From positions 744,001 to 808,000 of the forward strand of contig NZ_CP154853.1 of NCBI RefSeq assembly GCF_047302405.1: a stretch of 64,000 bases of DNA. The letters are read 5' to 3'. Of the stretch, positions 8,473 through 17,685 are shown piece by piece (position 1 is the first letter of the stretch; each line of letters starts with the position of its first letter). A program made the translations under genes and the position numbers. The notes beneath the pieces are model-generated. The model was not told the DNA's origin, searched no databases, and saw nothing but the letters and a program-made list of their open reading frames with translations. This DNA is from Alkalihalobacillus sp047302405 (GTDB taxonomy: Bacteria; Bacillota; Bacilli; Bacillales; Bacillaceae_D).

Positions 8473-9306
8473 ATGTCGTTAATCAATTGTCGATCAGAAT
8501 TCGCCCCTTTAAAAACCGTCATTCTTTGTCAGCCAACTAATATGTCAATTAAAGATACGATTAATGACATACAAGCTCATTATGAAAAGGAAAATATTAA
8601 TCAGAAATTAGCCATAGTTGAACATGGGCAATTAACGCAAGTGTTAGAAGAACAAAAGATTGAGGTCAAGTTCATCCCTTTAGATAAAAACTGCCCTGAA
8701 CAAGTTTTTACAAGAGACATCGGATTTGTGATAGAAGAAACCTTGTATGTTGGAAACTTAAAAAGAGAAATAAGAAAAAAGGAAAGCGATTGTTTAATTG
8801 ATTTTTTACAGAAAGAAAAGATACCTTATACTAAAATCGAGGTTGGAACGATCGAGGGTGGAGATGTGATCGTTCATAAAAACCAAGTATTCATTGGCGA
8901 TAGTAGCCGAACGGCTAAAGCTACGGTGGATGCATTAGCCAAAGGTCATCCTGAACATACGTTTCATTTGATTGATTTTGATGATAGATTTCTTCATTTA
9001 GATTGTGTTTTTAACCCAATATCGGAAAAGGAAGCACTTATTTATCCAAAGGCAATATCAGCGGAATCCCTTGTTATATTAAAGAAACAATTCGATTTAA
9101 TTGAAGTCACAACACAGGAACAATTTACATTAGCTGTCAATGTTCTTTCAATTGGTCAAAAAAAGGTGATCGCTTTACCTAAAAATAGGGAGACTAATGA
9201 TAAATTAAGACAAAGGGGCTACGACATTATTGAAGTTGATTTTTCGGAAATTATTAAATCAGGGGGCTCTTTTCGTTGTGTGACACTGCCTATCGAAAGA
9301 ATGTAA
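8473..9306 (+). CDS. Dimethylarginine dimethylaminohydrolase / amidinotransferase family enzyme
   Basis: The 277-residue protein belongs to the guanidino-group-modifying superfamily that hydrolyses methylated arginines to citrulline. Visible features are FTRDIGFV (R81, D82), EGGDVIV near 128-134, the catalytic His175 in FLHLDCVF and the catalytic Cys269 in SGGSFRCVTLPI at the C-terminus. The length fits DDAH rather than the 400-residue arginine deiminases. The ATG at 8473 follows AAAGGAAG; an upstream in-frame ATG lacks a site. Related members act on other guanidines, so the substrate is not certain. It is monocistronic with its own terminator. Confidence 0.85.
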   Translation: MSLINCRSEFAPLKTVILCQPTNMSIKDTINDIQAHYEKENINQKLAIVEHGQLTQVLEEQKIEVKFIPLDKNCPEQVFTRDIGFVIEETLYVGNLKREIRKKESDCLIDFLQKEKIPYTKIEVGTIEGGDVIVHKNQVFIGDSSRTAKATVDALAKGHPEHTFHLIDFDDRFLHLDCVFNPISEKEALIYPKAISAESLVILKKQFDLIEVTTQEQFTLAVNVLSIGQKKVIALPKNRETNDKLRQRGYDIIEVDFSEIIKSGGSFRCVTLPIERM

Positions 9307-9313
9307 CTTTAAA

Positions 9314-9356
9314 GAAAAAGCGATTATTTCCTAGGAAATTGTCGTTTTTTCTTTTT
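9314..9356 (+). terminator. Rho-independent terminator
   Basis: An A-rich arm ending in TATTTCC pairs, with two wobbles and a mismatch, to GGAAATTGTCG, followed by a T-rich tract. Confidence 0.8.
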
Positions 9357-9455
9357 GTTCAAATAAAGGCTTATTTTAAAAATAACAAGAACAATTCATT
9401 TTAGAAAAGAGCAAAAGTATGATAAACTGTTAAGAGTGTTTTTTAGAAGAAATTT

Positions 9456-10112
9456 TTGGGATGTTTATTGAGTATAAATAGAGAGTGTGGATACATTTTG
9501 ACATATATATTAAGTGAAATGACTTATTGGATTTTAATTGCTTTAATCATAGTATTTTTTGTGTTTTTGTTTAGTTTAGCTATAAATTATTTAATTAAGT
9601 TAAAAGCATGGAAGGTTAGTAAACGAATAGAAATGCTTATTTCTGTCAGCCTAACGATAGTATTAGTGACGATTTATTTTATTTTTGAGGATAAGCTAAC
9701 CTTAAATGTGTATGAAGGAGATTTAGTCGTTACGGAAGAGGAAGTTCAAAAGATCGACCAAACGAGTGCTAAAGTCATCTCGACTGAAAATCCTATGATC
9801 ATTTATCATTTATATACGCTCGGTTTTTTTGATACACTTACAATCGCGAGTGATAGTGAATATGAGGTTGAAGTCTCGGTTTTGACGACCGATTTTGAGA
9901 AACTTTATCCGTATTACCTAAACGAATCGTTTGATTTAAATGATGGGTCTTTTCACTTTGCCCAGTATTATGAAAAGATTCTTATCCCAAAAGCTGAAGA
10001 AGTTCTCTTAGAATTAATAGAAATGGGATATGAAGGTGACGAGTTGCAACAAAGGTTTAACGAGTTAATGGATTTAGATTTTCCACAGCATAATTTCGAA
10101 TTAGCAAGGTAA
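9456..10112 (+). CDS. Hypothetical membrane protein
   Basis: The N-terminal third holds two hydrophobic helices (YWILIALIIVFFVFLFSL and MLISVSLTIVLVTIYFIF). An acidic, largely extracellular or cytoplasmic domain of about 140 residues follows. The start is uncertain: the longest reading begins at a TTG at 9456, while an internal TTG after GAGTGTGGA or the ATG at MTYWIL are possible and would drop up to 21 residues. I do not recognise the family. It shares a bidirectional terminator with the convergent lipoprotein gene. Confidence 0.6.
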   Translation: MGCLLSINRECGYILTYILSEMTYWILIALIIVFFVFLFSLAINYLIKLKAWKVSKRIEMLISVSLTIVLVTIYFIFEDKLTLNVYEGDLVVTEEEVQKIDQTSAKVISTENPMIIYHLYTLGFFDTLTIASDSEYEVEVSVLTTDFEKLYPYYLNESFDLNDGSFHFAQYYEKILIPKAEEVLLELIEMGYEGDELQQRFNELMDLDFPQHNFELAR

Positions 10113-10132
10113 ATATTAGTTTAGAAATGGTA

Positions 10133-10178
10133 AAAGACTGCTCAAAAGGTCGAATGACTTTTTGAGCAGTCTTTTTTT
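10133..10178. terminator. Bidirectional terminator between convergent genes
   Basis: AGACTGCTCAAAAGGTC pairs with GACTTTTTGAGCAGTCT (one mismatch). A T run lies on the right and an A run on the left, so it can serve both neighbours. Confidence 0.88.
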
Positions 10179-10192
10179 GGAGAGAGCAAGAG

Positions 10193-10939
10193 TTATTGTT
10201 GTGGATAAGGTTCAAATGGTAATGAGAATGTCCAGACTGGTTCGGTCAATTGATTGCGACTAATTAAGAGATCGAATGTTTCTGGTATATTTTGAAAAAA
10301 CTCATATTGACCTGCGACTACATGTCCACTTGTATCATATTCTGTTGATGAAAAAGCAGGATATATTTTTTCATCATTTATTTTAATAGAAACATCTAAG
10401 CCTTTTATAGGGTGGATATCGGTTGCGGTAAACTCTAGCATTTGTTTGTCTACATTTAATTCTGCTATAAGAAAGTCGTTCTCGCTAAGATTGTTTTCGT
10501 AATGACTGATATTTGGAAATTGAATGTTATATGTATAGTAGTTTGGTTTAATATGGACTTGTGATACGAACATTTGGTTGAGTAGATCGGCATCATAATC
10601 GATTGTATAAATAGCTGTTAGAATTACGCTATTGTCTGTTATTTCCTTATCTTCGTGGTGTAGCTCAAAGTCAAGTGGTTCTACTTCTGCTGATATAAGT
10701 GTTAAATCATAAAAAAACTCTTGATTTAAATCGAATTCGTTTCCTAAGGCTGTCACTTCCAAAATGGTTTTAATGACAAGCTCTTCTTCATAAGTGGTCA
10801 TGGAGTATTCAGTTAATTTAACTTGCAAGTGACGGTTCTCTGCGATTATTGGAGAGCTTGAAGAAATATCAATTGGTGCATGCTCACCACCACAACTAAT
10901 TAAGAGGGTGATAAGTCCTAGTATGAATAAAAATCGCAT
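10193..10939 (-). CDS. Hypothetical lipoprotein
   Basis: The 248-residue product has a short signal peptide with lipobox LISCGG, so it should be anchored to the outer face of the membrane. The rest is predicted beta-rich (alternating hydrophobic strands such as RHLQVKLTEYSMTTYEEELV) with no enzyme motif I can see. It is monocistronic and convergent with the membrane protein gene. Confidence 0.7.
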   Translation of the reverse strand: MRFLFILGLITLLISCGGEHAPIDISSSSPIIAENRHLQVKLTEYSMTTYEEELVIKTILEVTALGNEFDLNQEFFYDLTLISAEVEPLDFELHHEDKEITDNSVILTAIYTIDYDADLLNQMFVSQVHIKPNYYTYNIQFPNISHYENNLSENDFLIAELNVDKQMLEFTATDIHPIKGLDVSIKINDEKIYPAFSSTEYDTSGHVVAGQYEFFQNIPETFDLLISRNQLTEPVWTFSLPFEPYPQQ

Positions 10940-11152
10940 TGAATTTCACCTCGAAAAAGATAGGAAGATACGATAATCTTAGCATAATAGGTCAAAAAGA
11001 CCAATGGAGAATCCTTGGAAATCAAAAAATAGGTCTTATTTAATAAGGAGCTAAAGTTTTTGTTTTTAAATGTTAGTTTTAAGCAAAGGAGGGGGGAGAG
11101 TTATTTTAAATGAAACGAAGGATTTGTCAAAAAGGGCCATTTGAATACGAAT

Positions 11153-11168
11153 TGTGCAAACGTTTGTA
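11153..11168. promoter_or_regulatory. Candidate MalR (LacI-family) operator, upstream site
   Basis: TGTGCAAACGTTTGTA contains the perfect palindrome CAAACGTTTG centred on CG, the pattern bound by maltose-type LacI-family repressors. It lies about 40 bp upstream of the -35 box of the mdxE promoter. It fits a catabolite (CcpA) site poorly, with three mismatches to that consensus. Confidence 0.65.
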
Positions 11169-11207
11169 GAACTTTGTTGGAATTTAAAAATATTTCTTAA
11201 ATTTAAG

Positions 11208-11236
11208 TTGAAATAATTGAGCCTTAAATGTATACT
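11208..11236 (+). promoter_or_regulatory. Sigma-A-type promoter of mdxEFG
   Basis: TTGAAA (11208-11213) and TATACT (11231-11236) are separated by exactly 17 bp. The predicted start leaves an untranslated leader of about 300 nt before mdxE, which is long and contains the second operator pair. Confidence 0.7.
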
Positions 11237-11254
11237 ATGAATAAATCAATCAAT

Positions 11255-11296
11255 GAAATCGTTTTCTTTTATTTCTTTGATTGTGCAAACGATTTC
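11255..11296. promoter_or_regulatory. Paired operator-like sites in inverted orientation
   Basis: GAAATCGTTT (11255-11264) and AAACGATTTC (11287-11296) are exact reverse complements, each containing the AANCGNTT core of LacI-family sites. They lie just downstream of the expected transcription start. Together with the upstream site they could allow repressor looping across the promoter. Confidence 0.55.
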
Positions 11297-11544
11297 TTTA
11301 AAGTGCATAAAGAGAATGGTTATATGAAAAGATAAGGCATATCGTTTTTATGATGTCTAGAATGAATTTGATAAAGTTATTTAGGAATGAGTTCAAAATT
11401 GGTTTTCGGTCTTTTGTAGTCATTGAATGAAAAGGTTCTCATTTTAGTTAAGCAGTTTAAGGAGGTGAGGCCACACCGCTTAGTCGTAAGTGTTTGTGAG
11501 TCATACTAATATTCTTAAAGAAATTATTTTAGGGGGAATGTAAG

Positions 11545-12837
11545 ATGAAGAAGGTTTTAGGAATAGCTGTTACTTTGTTATTAGTGTTACTTTTAGCAGC
11601 GTGTGGACCGGATAGAGATGAAACGGGTGGCACAGATAGTAATGGTTCAGGTGGAAATGGGAATACAGAAGAAGGAACAACTGGTGATGTAGAAGCAGAA
11701 AAGCCTGATGAATTAACAATGTGGGTAAATGATGAAGAAGACCAATTAGATGCTTATGAAGCGATTGTGGCAAAGTTTGAAGAGGAATATGGAATTCCTG
11801 TCAAAATCACAGAATTTTCTATGTTAGATCAGTTGGATGCTATTTCATTAGATGGGCCAGCAGGTAGAGGACCGGATTTATTTTTCCAAGCTAATGATAG
11901 AGTAGGTCAAGCATACTTAGAAGGACTTGCAAGAGAAATTACTCTTACAGAAGAGCAGTTAGCTGGTTACCCTGAAGGGGCTGTTCAAGCTTTTTCTTAT
12001 GAAGGTGTACAATTAGGTATCCCAGCAGTGACAGAAACATATGCACTTTATTATAATACTGACTTAGTTTCAGAAGCTCCACAAACATTTGAAGATATCG
12101 AGCAAATTGCTGCTGACTTAACGAATGCGGCAAATGATGAGTATGGTTTCTTAATGGAAGCGACGAACTTCTATTATTTATATCCGTTCTTAGCAGCAGA
12201 TGGTGGTTATGTATTTAACCAAGATGCTGATGGTGCTTATGATGATTCAGATGTTGGTTTAGCGAATGCTGGTGCAGTTGCAGGAGCAGAGCGTATTAAA
12301 AGCTGGTTTGACGAAGGCTATTTACCTGTTGGAATTAACGGAGACATTATGAGTGGTTTGTTTGAAGATGGAAAAGTGGGGGCCGTTATTTCTGGTCCGT
12401 GGAATATTCCTACGTATTCAAGTGCTTTAGGAGATAGCTTAGCTGTTGCTCCATTGCCAACAATTAATGGGGAGCCATTAGCTTCTTTCTCTGGAGTTAA
12501 AGGTTGGTTAGTTAATGAATATACAGAGCATGAAGAGTGGGCTGTAGAATTAGCACTATTTATTACAAATGCAGAAAATTCTTTAACATACTTTGAATAT
12601 GCTGGTGAGTTACCGGCTCGTACAGATGTAGAGATTGAGGACGAAATTTTAGCGGCGTTTTCAGAGCAAGCAGAGCATGCTGTTCCAATGCCGAATATTC
12701 CAGCGATGTCTCAAGTTTGGACTCCGATGGAAGAAGCGTTTATTCATATTACTCAAGGTGAGGATGTTCAAGAAGTGTTAGAAGAAGCTGTTGAGCAAAT
12801 TCACGCGGATATCGATTTACAAAAAGGAACGAATTAA
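11545..12837 (+). CDS. mdxE: Maltose/maltodextrin-binding lipoprotein of an ABC transporter
   Basis: The 430-residue solute-binding protein has lipobox LLAACG after a typical signal peptide and a Gly/Asn/Thr-rich acidic linker. The mature part shows family landmarks: ELTMWVNDEEDQLDAYEAIV, GRGPDLFFQANDRVGQAYLE, and GAVISGPWNIPTYSSAL near the middle, where the aromatic sugar-binding surface lies. It is the first gene of the operon, behind a promoter with LacI-type sites. Function follows from the family and from the adjacent MalF/MalG-type permeases; the exact oligosaccharide is unknown. No ATPase gene is present here, so a shared MsmX-like ATPase encoded elsewhere is likely. Confidence 0.9.
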   Translation: MKKVLGIAVTLLLVLLLAACGPDRDETGGTDSNGSGGNGNTEEGTTGDVEAEKPDELTMWVNDEEDQLDAYEAIVAKFEEEYGIPVKITEFSMLDQLDAISLDGPAGRGPDLFFQANDRVGQAYLEGLAREITLTEEQLAGYPEGAVQAFSYEGVQLGIPAVTETYALYYNTDLVSEAPQTFEDIEQIAADLTNAANDEYGFLMEATNFYYLYPFLAADGGYVFNQDADGAYDDSDVGLANAGAVAGAERIKSWFDEGYLPVGINGDIMSGLFEDGKVGAVISGPWNIPTYSSALGDSLAVAPLPTINGEPLASFSGVKGWLVNEYTEHEEWAVELALFITNAENSLTYFEYAGELPARTDVEIEDEILAAFSEQAEHAVPMPNIPAMSQVWTPMEEAFIHITQGEDVQEVLEEAVEQIHADIDLQKGTN

Positions 12838-12861
12838 AGCACAATTATTTATGAATTAGTT

Positions 12862-12888
12862 GGCTTTCAATCTTTATGATTGGAAGCC
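12862..12888 (+). promoter_or_regulatory. Intercistronic hairpin between mdxE and mdxF
   Basis: GGCTTTCAATC pairs with GATTGGAAGCC (one G-U pair) around a 5-nt loop, without a following U run. As in maltose operons of other bacteria, such a structure may protect the mRNA of the abundant binding protein. Function inferred. Confidence 0.6.
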
Positions 12889-12984
12889 TCCAATCTAAAT
12901 GGATAACATCGATTTCGAATGTAATGGAAAATCATTTCCTCATCATCATATTTTCGAAGTCAAGCATTATGAGGAGGAAGGAAA

Positions 12985-14277
12985 ATGAGCGAGCAGACGA
13001 ATATGCAATCTAATAAACATCGCGTAGGCTTAGCGACGATTTTATCAATTATCCCTGGTCTTGGGCAATTTTATAATCGCCGGTTTATTAAGGGAAGTGC
13101 TTTTTTAATTCTTTTTGCAGCCTTTATTGTTGTATTTTATGATTTTTTAAATATCGGGTTCTGGGGATTGTTCACATTAGGTACGATTCCAAGAACGGAT
13201 GATTCAAGGGTTTTATTAGCACAAGGAATTATTTCGCTTATTATCATGGCGATTGCACTTCTTTTTTATTGGTTAAATTTAGTTGATGCAAGAAAGGATG
13301 CAAAGAGAATTCAACAAGGTTTTAAAGCTTTAAGTGTTCGTGAAGGATTTCGACATGCGTATGACAAAAGCTTTCCTTATTTATTAACAGTACCTGGCCT
13401 CCTTCTTTTAATCTTTACGGTTGTTTTTCCGTTAATGTATATGGTTGGAATGGCTTTTACGAATTATAGTCTTTACAACGCACCACCAAGAAACCTGTTA
13501 GATTGGATAGGGTTCCAAAACTTTATTAACCTGGTAACCGTCGATATTTGGCGTACGACTTTCTTTAGTGTTTTATCATGGACACTAATCTGGACTTTTG
13601 TAGCGACGACGTTACAAATTGCCTTAGCCCTATTTTTAGCGGTGCTTATTAATGATAAACGGGTTCGATTTAAGAAGTTTTTTAGAACGATGCTTATCTT
13701 ACCTTGGGCGGTCCCAGGCTTTGTAACCATTCTAATTTTTGCAGCGATGTTTAATGACAATTTTGGGGTCATTAACCGTGACTTTATTATTCCATTATTT
13801 GGTTCAGGAATCCCGTGGTTAACTGATCCGTTTTGGACGAAGGTTGCGTTAATTGGGATTCAAGTTTGGCTAGGCTTCCCATTCGTATTTGCTTTATTCT
13901 CAGGGGTGCTAACGAGTATTTCTAGTGACTGGTATGAGGCGGCAGATATTGATGGTGCGACAAAAACTCAGAAATTCCGTTGGATAACATTGCCGCATGT
14001 TCTATTTGCAACAGCACCATTGTTGATTATGCAGTATTCATTTAACTTTAATAACTTTAATATTATTTATTTGTTTAACCAAGGTGGACCTCCTGTTAGG
14101 GGGCAAAATGCCGGAGGAACAGATATATTGATTTCGTGGGTTTATAGCCTAACCTTTGAAAGCTCTCAGTATAGTATGGCAGCGGCTATTTCCATTATTA
14201 TCGGATTGTTAGTAGCGAGTTTTGCTTTCTTCCAATTCCGTCGTAGTCGTTCGTTTAAAGAGGAGGGAAGCGTCTAA
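12985..14277 (+). CDS. mdxF: Maltodextrin ABC transporter permease, MalF type
   Basis: The 430-residue inner-membrane protein has an N-terminal pair of helices with LSIIPGLGQFYNRRFIKGSA, characteristic of Gram-positive MalF/MdxF proteins, then six core helices. The EAA loop that contacts the ATPase is YEAADIDGATKTQKFRWIT near residue 315. An RBS (GAGGAGG) precedes the ATG. Its stop overlaps the mdxG start by 1 bp (TAATG), so the two permeases are translationally coupled. The length agrees with B. subtilis MdxF. Confidence 0.93.
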   Translation: MSEQTNMQSNKHRVGLATILSIIPGLGQFYNRRFIKGSAFLILFAAFIVVFYDFLNIGFWGLFTLGTIPRTDDSRVLLAQGIISLIIMAIALLFYWLNLVDARKDAKRIQQGFKALSVREGFRHAYDKSFPYLLTVPGLLLLIFTVVFPLMYMVGMAFTNYSLYNAPPRNLLDWIGFQNFINLVTVDIWRTTFFSVLSWTLIWTFVATTLQIALALFLAVLINDKRVRFKKFFRTMLILPWAVPGFVTILIFAAMFNDNFGVINRDFIIPLFGSGIPWLTDPFWTKVALIGIQVWLGFPFVFALFSGVLTSISSDWYEAADIDGATKTQKFRWITLPHVLFATAPLLIMQYSFNFNNFNIIYLFNQGGPPVRGQNAGGTDILISWVYSLTFESSQYSMAAAISIIIGLLVASFAFFQFRRSRSFKEEGSV

Positions 14278-15119
14278 TGAGTCCTAAGACGAAATCAAAT
14301 TTAGAATTATTTGGAATATATGGATTTCTCATTTTTATGATAGCTATTATTCTATATCCTTTATTGTGGACAGTGGGGCTTTCATTAAAGCCAGGAACAA
14401 GCTTATATAGTACGGGAATCTTTTCGGAGGGTTGGTCCTTTACGCATTATAAATGGTTGTTCACTGACCCACGGAGTAATTATTTAATCTGGTATAAAAA
14501 TACACTATTAGTGGCGACGATCACGACTGTTTGTGCAACAACGTTGATTGCATTAGTTGCTTATGCATTCTCAAGATATCGTTTTACTGGTCGAACATAT
14601 GGGTTATATGCTTTCTTACTCCTACAAATGTTCCCTGTATTAATGGCGATGGTTGCGTTATATATTTTATTAAACACAGTTGATTTATTAGATACGTTAG
14701 CAGGTTTAATCATCATCTATGTGGGTACCTCGATTCCGATGAATGCCTTTTTAGTGAAAGGGTATTTTGATACGATTCCAAGAGAATTGGATGAATCAGC
14801 CAAGTTAGATGGGGCGGGACATTTCCGGATATTCTTTACGATTATGCTACCGTTAGCGAAACCGATTTTAGCGGTTGTTGCTCTATTTAATTTTATGGCA
14901 CCGTTTATGGATTTTATCTTACCAAGAATCCTTTTAAGAAGCCCAGAGAACTTTACGTTAGCCCTTGGATTATTTAACTTTGTTAATGACCAATTTGCTA
15001 ATAACTTTACTCGATTTGCGGCAGGAGCTATTTTGATTGCTATTCCAATTGCGACAGTCTTCCTCCTGTTACAACGTTATTTATTAACAGGCTTAACATC
15101 TGGAGCTACAAAAGGATAA
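14277..15119 (+). CDS. mdxG: Maltodextrin ABC transporter permease, MalG type
   Basis: The 280-residue protein has six membrane segments and the EAA loop PRELDESAKLDGAGHFRIF. It pairs with MdxF to form the channel. Translation starts within the mdxF stop region; GAGGAGGGAAGCG just upstream provides the ribosome binding site inside the mdxF gene. A hairpin with a short U-rich tail follows and may partly terminate before malR. Confidence 0.93.
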   Translation: MSPKTKSNLELFGIYGFLIFMIAIILYPLLWTVGLSLKPGTSLYSTGIFSEGWSFTHYKWLFTDPRSNYLIWYKNTLLVATITTVCATTLIALVAYAFSRYRFTGRTYGLYAFLLLQMFPVLMAMVALYILLNTVDLLDTLAGLIIIYVGTSIPMNAFLVKGYFDTIPRELDESAKLDGAGHFRIFFTIMLPLAKPILAVVALFNFMAPFMDFILPRILLRSPENFTLALGLFNFVNDQFANNFTRFAAGAILIAIPIATVFLLLQRYLLTGLTSGATKG

Positions 15120-15130
15120 ACAAGGAAGGT

Positions 15131-15162
15131 AGGCGATGGATACGTTTCTATCGCCTTATTCT
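15131..15162 (+). terminator. Probable terminator after mdxG
   Basis: AGGCGATGGA pairs with TCTATCGCCT (one wobble) around a 6-nt loop, followed by TATTCTTGCTT. The U tract is imperfect, so read-through into malR is possible. Confidence 0.55.
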
Positions 15163-15263
15163 TGCTTAACATAAATTTAATGTTGTTGAATGATGGAAAG
15201 CGAATTACAATAAGATAGATAAATGTTCCCAGTTGAAAGTGCATAGGAAAAGGAGGGTACCGG

Positions 15264-16292
15264 ATGTCAATTACGATAAAAGATGTGGCCAAACGAGCAA
15301 ATGTTGCCCCGTCTACGGTATCACGTGTTATTGCAGATAGTCCTCGGATTAGCCAGCAAACGAAAGAGAAAGTAAGGGAAGCAATGGCGGAACTCGGCTA
15401 TCACCCTAACTATAATGCAAGAAGTTTAGTTAACCAATCTACTAAAACGCTTGGCGTCATTATTCCAAGCTCTGCAAAAATAGCTTTTCAAAACCCTTTT
15501 TTCCCTGAAGTATTAAGAGGGATTACGGCAAAGGCTTATTTAGAGAAGTATGGCCTTTATTTATCAACAGGTCAGACTGATCAGGAAATTTTAGAAGAAG
15601 TGAAACAAATGGTCTATAGTCGGAGAGTTGATGGAATCATTTTATTATATTCAAAAGTAAACGATCTCGTCCTCCCGTTTTTGACTGAACAAAACTTCCC
15701 ATTTGTTTTAATTGGAAGACCTCATGGTATAGAGGATGAGGCTATTTATTATGTGAATAATGACAATGTTAGAGCGGCAAAAACGGTAACCGAATATTTA
15801 TTGCTTTTAGGGCATGAACGCATTGGATTTATCGGTGGTAATTTGGATCATGTAGTCACACTTGATCATAAATTAGGATATCAGAAGGCTCTAGAAAATG
15901 CGAACCTTCCATTAAGAGATGAATACATCGTTTATTATGATGAAGTGTTGGAAGGTGGACAAGAAGCGGTCATTGAGTTTATGTCTTTGGAAGAACGCCC
16001 AACCGCACTTGTTGTGGCAGATGACTTAATGGCACTCGGTGTATTAAGAATGCTTGATGAGATGGAGATTTCAGTGCCTGAAGAAATGTCTCTTGTCAGT
16101 TTTAATAACGTTATGTTATCAGAGTTATCATCTCCTCCATTAACAACGGTCGATATTAATATTTATGAGCTTGGTTTTCAAGGGACTGACAAACTTGTTC
16201 ATCTTATTAATGATGCGAATTATGAAGAGAAAAAGACAATTATTCCTTATCGTTTTATTAAGAGGCAAACCTGTATTAAAAGAACGAAGTAG
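15264..16292 (+). CDS. malR: LacI-family transcriptional regulator of the maltodextrin operon
   Basis: The 342-residue protein opens with the LacI helix-turn-helix (TIKDVAKRANVAPSTVSRVI, residues 3-22) and the hinge-helix region (YHPNYNARSLVNQSTKTLGV). A periplasmic-binding-protein-like effector domain follows. AAAAGGAGGG lies before the ATG. Its position after mdxEFG, together with CAAACGTTTG-type palindromes at the mdxE promoter, makes it the likely maltose-responsive repressor. CcpA is also a LacI-family protein, but the context argues against it. Confidence 0.88.
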   Translation: MSITIKDVAKRANVAPSTVSRVIADSPRISQQTKEKVREAMAELGYHPNYNARSLVNQSTKTLGVIIPSSAKIAFQNPFFPEVLRGITAKAYLEKYGLYLSTGQTDQEILEEVKQMVYSRRVDGIILLYSKVNDLVLPFLTEQNFPFVLIGRPHGIEDEAIYYVNNDNVRAAKTVTEYLLLLGHERIGFIGGNLDHVVTLDHKLGYQKALENANLPLRDEYIVYYDEVLEGGQEAVIEFMSLEERPTALVVADDLMALGVLRMLDEMEISVPEEMSLVSFNNVMLSELSSPPLTTVDINIYELGFQGTDKLVHLINDANYEEKKTIIPYRFIKRQTCIKRTK

Positions 16293-16293
16293 T

Positions 16294-16322
16294 GGCTCAT
16301 CCTATGATGGGCTATTTTTTTG
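16294..16322 (+). terminator. Rho-independent terminator after malR
   Basis: GGCTCATC pairs with GATGGGCT (two wobble pairs) around CTAT, followed by a run of seven T. Confidence 0.75.
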
Positions 16323-16572
16323 TTTGAATTTTTGCGGATGGTGGAAAAGGCTTTTTAGGAACGATAATGGTTAGTTAAAGTAGAGTGAGTAACTGAGGAA
16401 CTGGGATCATTTTAGAATTGGTAATGAAACGCACAGAATCACAAAATTACGGTGCGAATAAAAATGGAAAAAAGCTTGATATGACAATCATGAATTGCTG
16501 TTTAAAATAGGAAAAAGAAATAAACGGTGCTATAATTTAATTACTATAAAAAAAGGAAGGATTTAGACAAAT

Positions 16573-17658
16573 ATGCCAGATAGTAAATATTTTCGTTTTG
16601 GGATTTGGTTGGCCCTTGTTTTTCTGATTATTTATTTAGCTTCATTAGTTGATTGGGTTTTCCAACCAATTATTATTCTTGTACAAACCTTATTTGCCCC
16701 GATATTACTTGGTGGGGTTTTGTATTATTTGTTAAGGCCGTTTGTCAATTTTTTATCAAGATGGATTCCAAGAACGATCTCGATTCTCATTATATTCTTA
16801 ACGGCTATTGCTTTATTTGTGCTTGTGATCTTGTTAGTAGGTCCAGAAATCCAACGTCAATTTAATCAATTAGTTGAAAACTGGCCAATGATTGTTAATG
16901 GGATTAGGGAATGGGTTGTTTCCATTCAAGAAAGTGATTGGTTTGCTCGTTTCCAGGAAGGAGATATTGTCTCTTTTGAGGATATTGTTGCTACTTTAGA
17001 AACGTATATGATTGATATTATGAGTTCTGTAGGCTCGAACATTACAAACGTGATCGGTATTATTGCGAACGTTTTGATTGTTCTTGCGATTATTCCTTTT
17101 GTTCTGTTCTTTATGTTAAAAGACGGTAAAAAGGCTCCACAAAACGCTTTGAAGATTTTACCGAAAAAGCAACAAAATGAAGGACGTAAAATTTTATCAG
17201 ATATGGATGAGGCATTAAGTTCCTATATACAAGGGCAAATTATAGTTAGTTTCTGTGTCGGTGTCATGATGTATATTGGCTATCTCATCGTTGGTTTGGA
17301 ATATTCGTTAGTCCTTGCGTTAATTGCGATGTTTACGAATGTGATTCCATTTGTTGGGCCGTGGATAGGAGCATTTCCTGGTATTATTGTCGCGTTGTTT
17401 GTGTCATTTCCAACCGCACTAGTTGTTGCAGCCATTATCGTGGTTGTTCAACAAATTGAAAGTAACTTAATCTCTCCACTTGTAATGGGTAAGAAACTTG
17501 CTATTCACCCACTAACAATTATATTATTGTTGTTAGTAGCAAGCCGATTTGCTGGTTTATTAGGGTTACTGCTAGCTGTTCCAACGTATGCGGTCGGTAA
17601 AGTAATTGTCTATCATATGTACCGTCTATGGCGTTTAAAAAAGCCTAAGACCGTTTAA
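16573..17658 (+). CDS. AI-2E family transporter (membrane permease)
   Basis: The 361-residue protein has two to three N-terminal helices, a long soluble loop (residues about 90-160, WPMIVNGIREWVVSIQESDW), and five further helices. The C-terminal half carries the family pattern IPFVGPWIGAFPGIIVALFV and the VVQQIESNLISPLVMGKKL motif. The family includes exporters of the AI-2 signal and sodium/proton antiporters in alkaliphiles, so the role here is open. It precedes the rhodanese gene closely and probably shares its transcript. Confidence 0.9.
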   Translation: MPDSKYFRFGIWLALVFLIIYLASLVDWVFQPIIILVQTLFAPILLGGVLYYLLRPFVNFLSRWIPRTISILIIFLTAIALFVLVILLVGPEIQRQFNQLVENWPMIVNGIREWVVSIQESDWFARFQEGDIVSFEDIVATLETYMIDIMSSVGSNITNVIGIIANVLIVLAIIPFVLFFMLKDGKKAPQNALKILPKKQQNEGRKILSDMDEALSSYIQGQIIVSFCVGVMMYIGYLIVGLEYSLVLALIAMFTNVIPFVGPWIGAFPGIIVALFVSFPTALVVAAIIVVVQQIESNLISPLVMGKKLAIHPLTIILLLLVASRFAGLLGLLLAVPTYAVGKVIVYHMYRLWRLKKPKTV

Positions 17659-17685
17659 AACGAAAAGATCAATGAGGTGACTAAG

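Noticed and set aside
11153..11168. A CcpA catabolite-responsive element
   Set aside because: It has three mismatches to the consensus TGWAANCGNTNWCA; the MalR-like palindrome is a better explanation.
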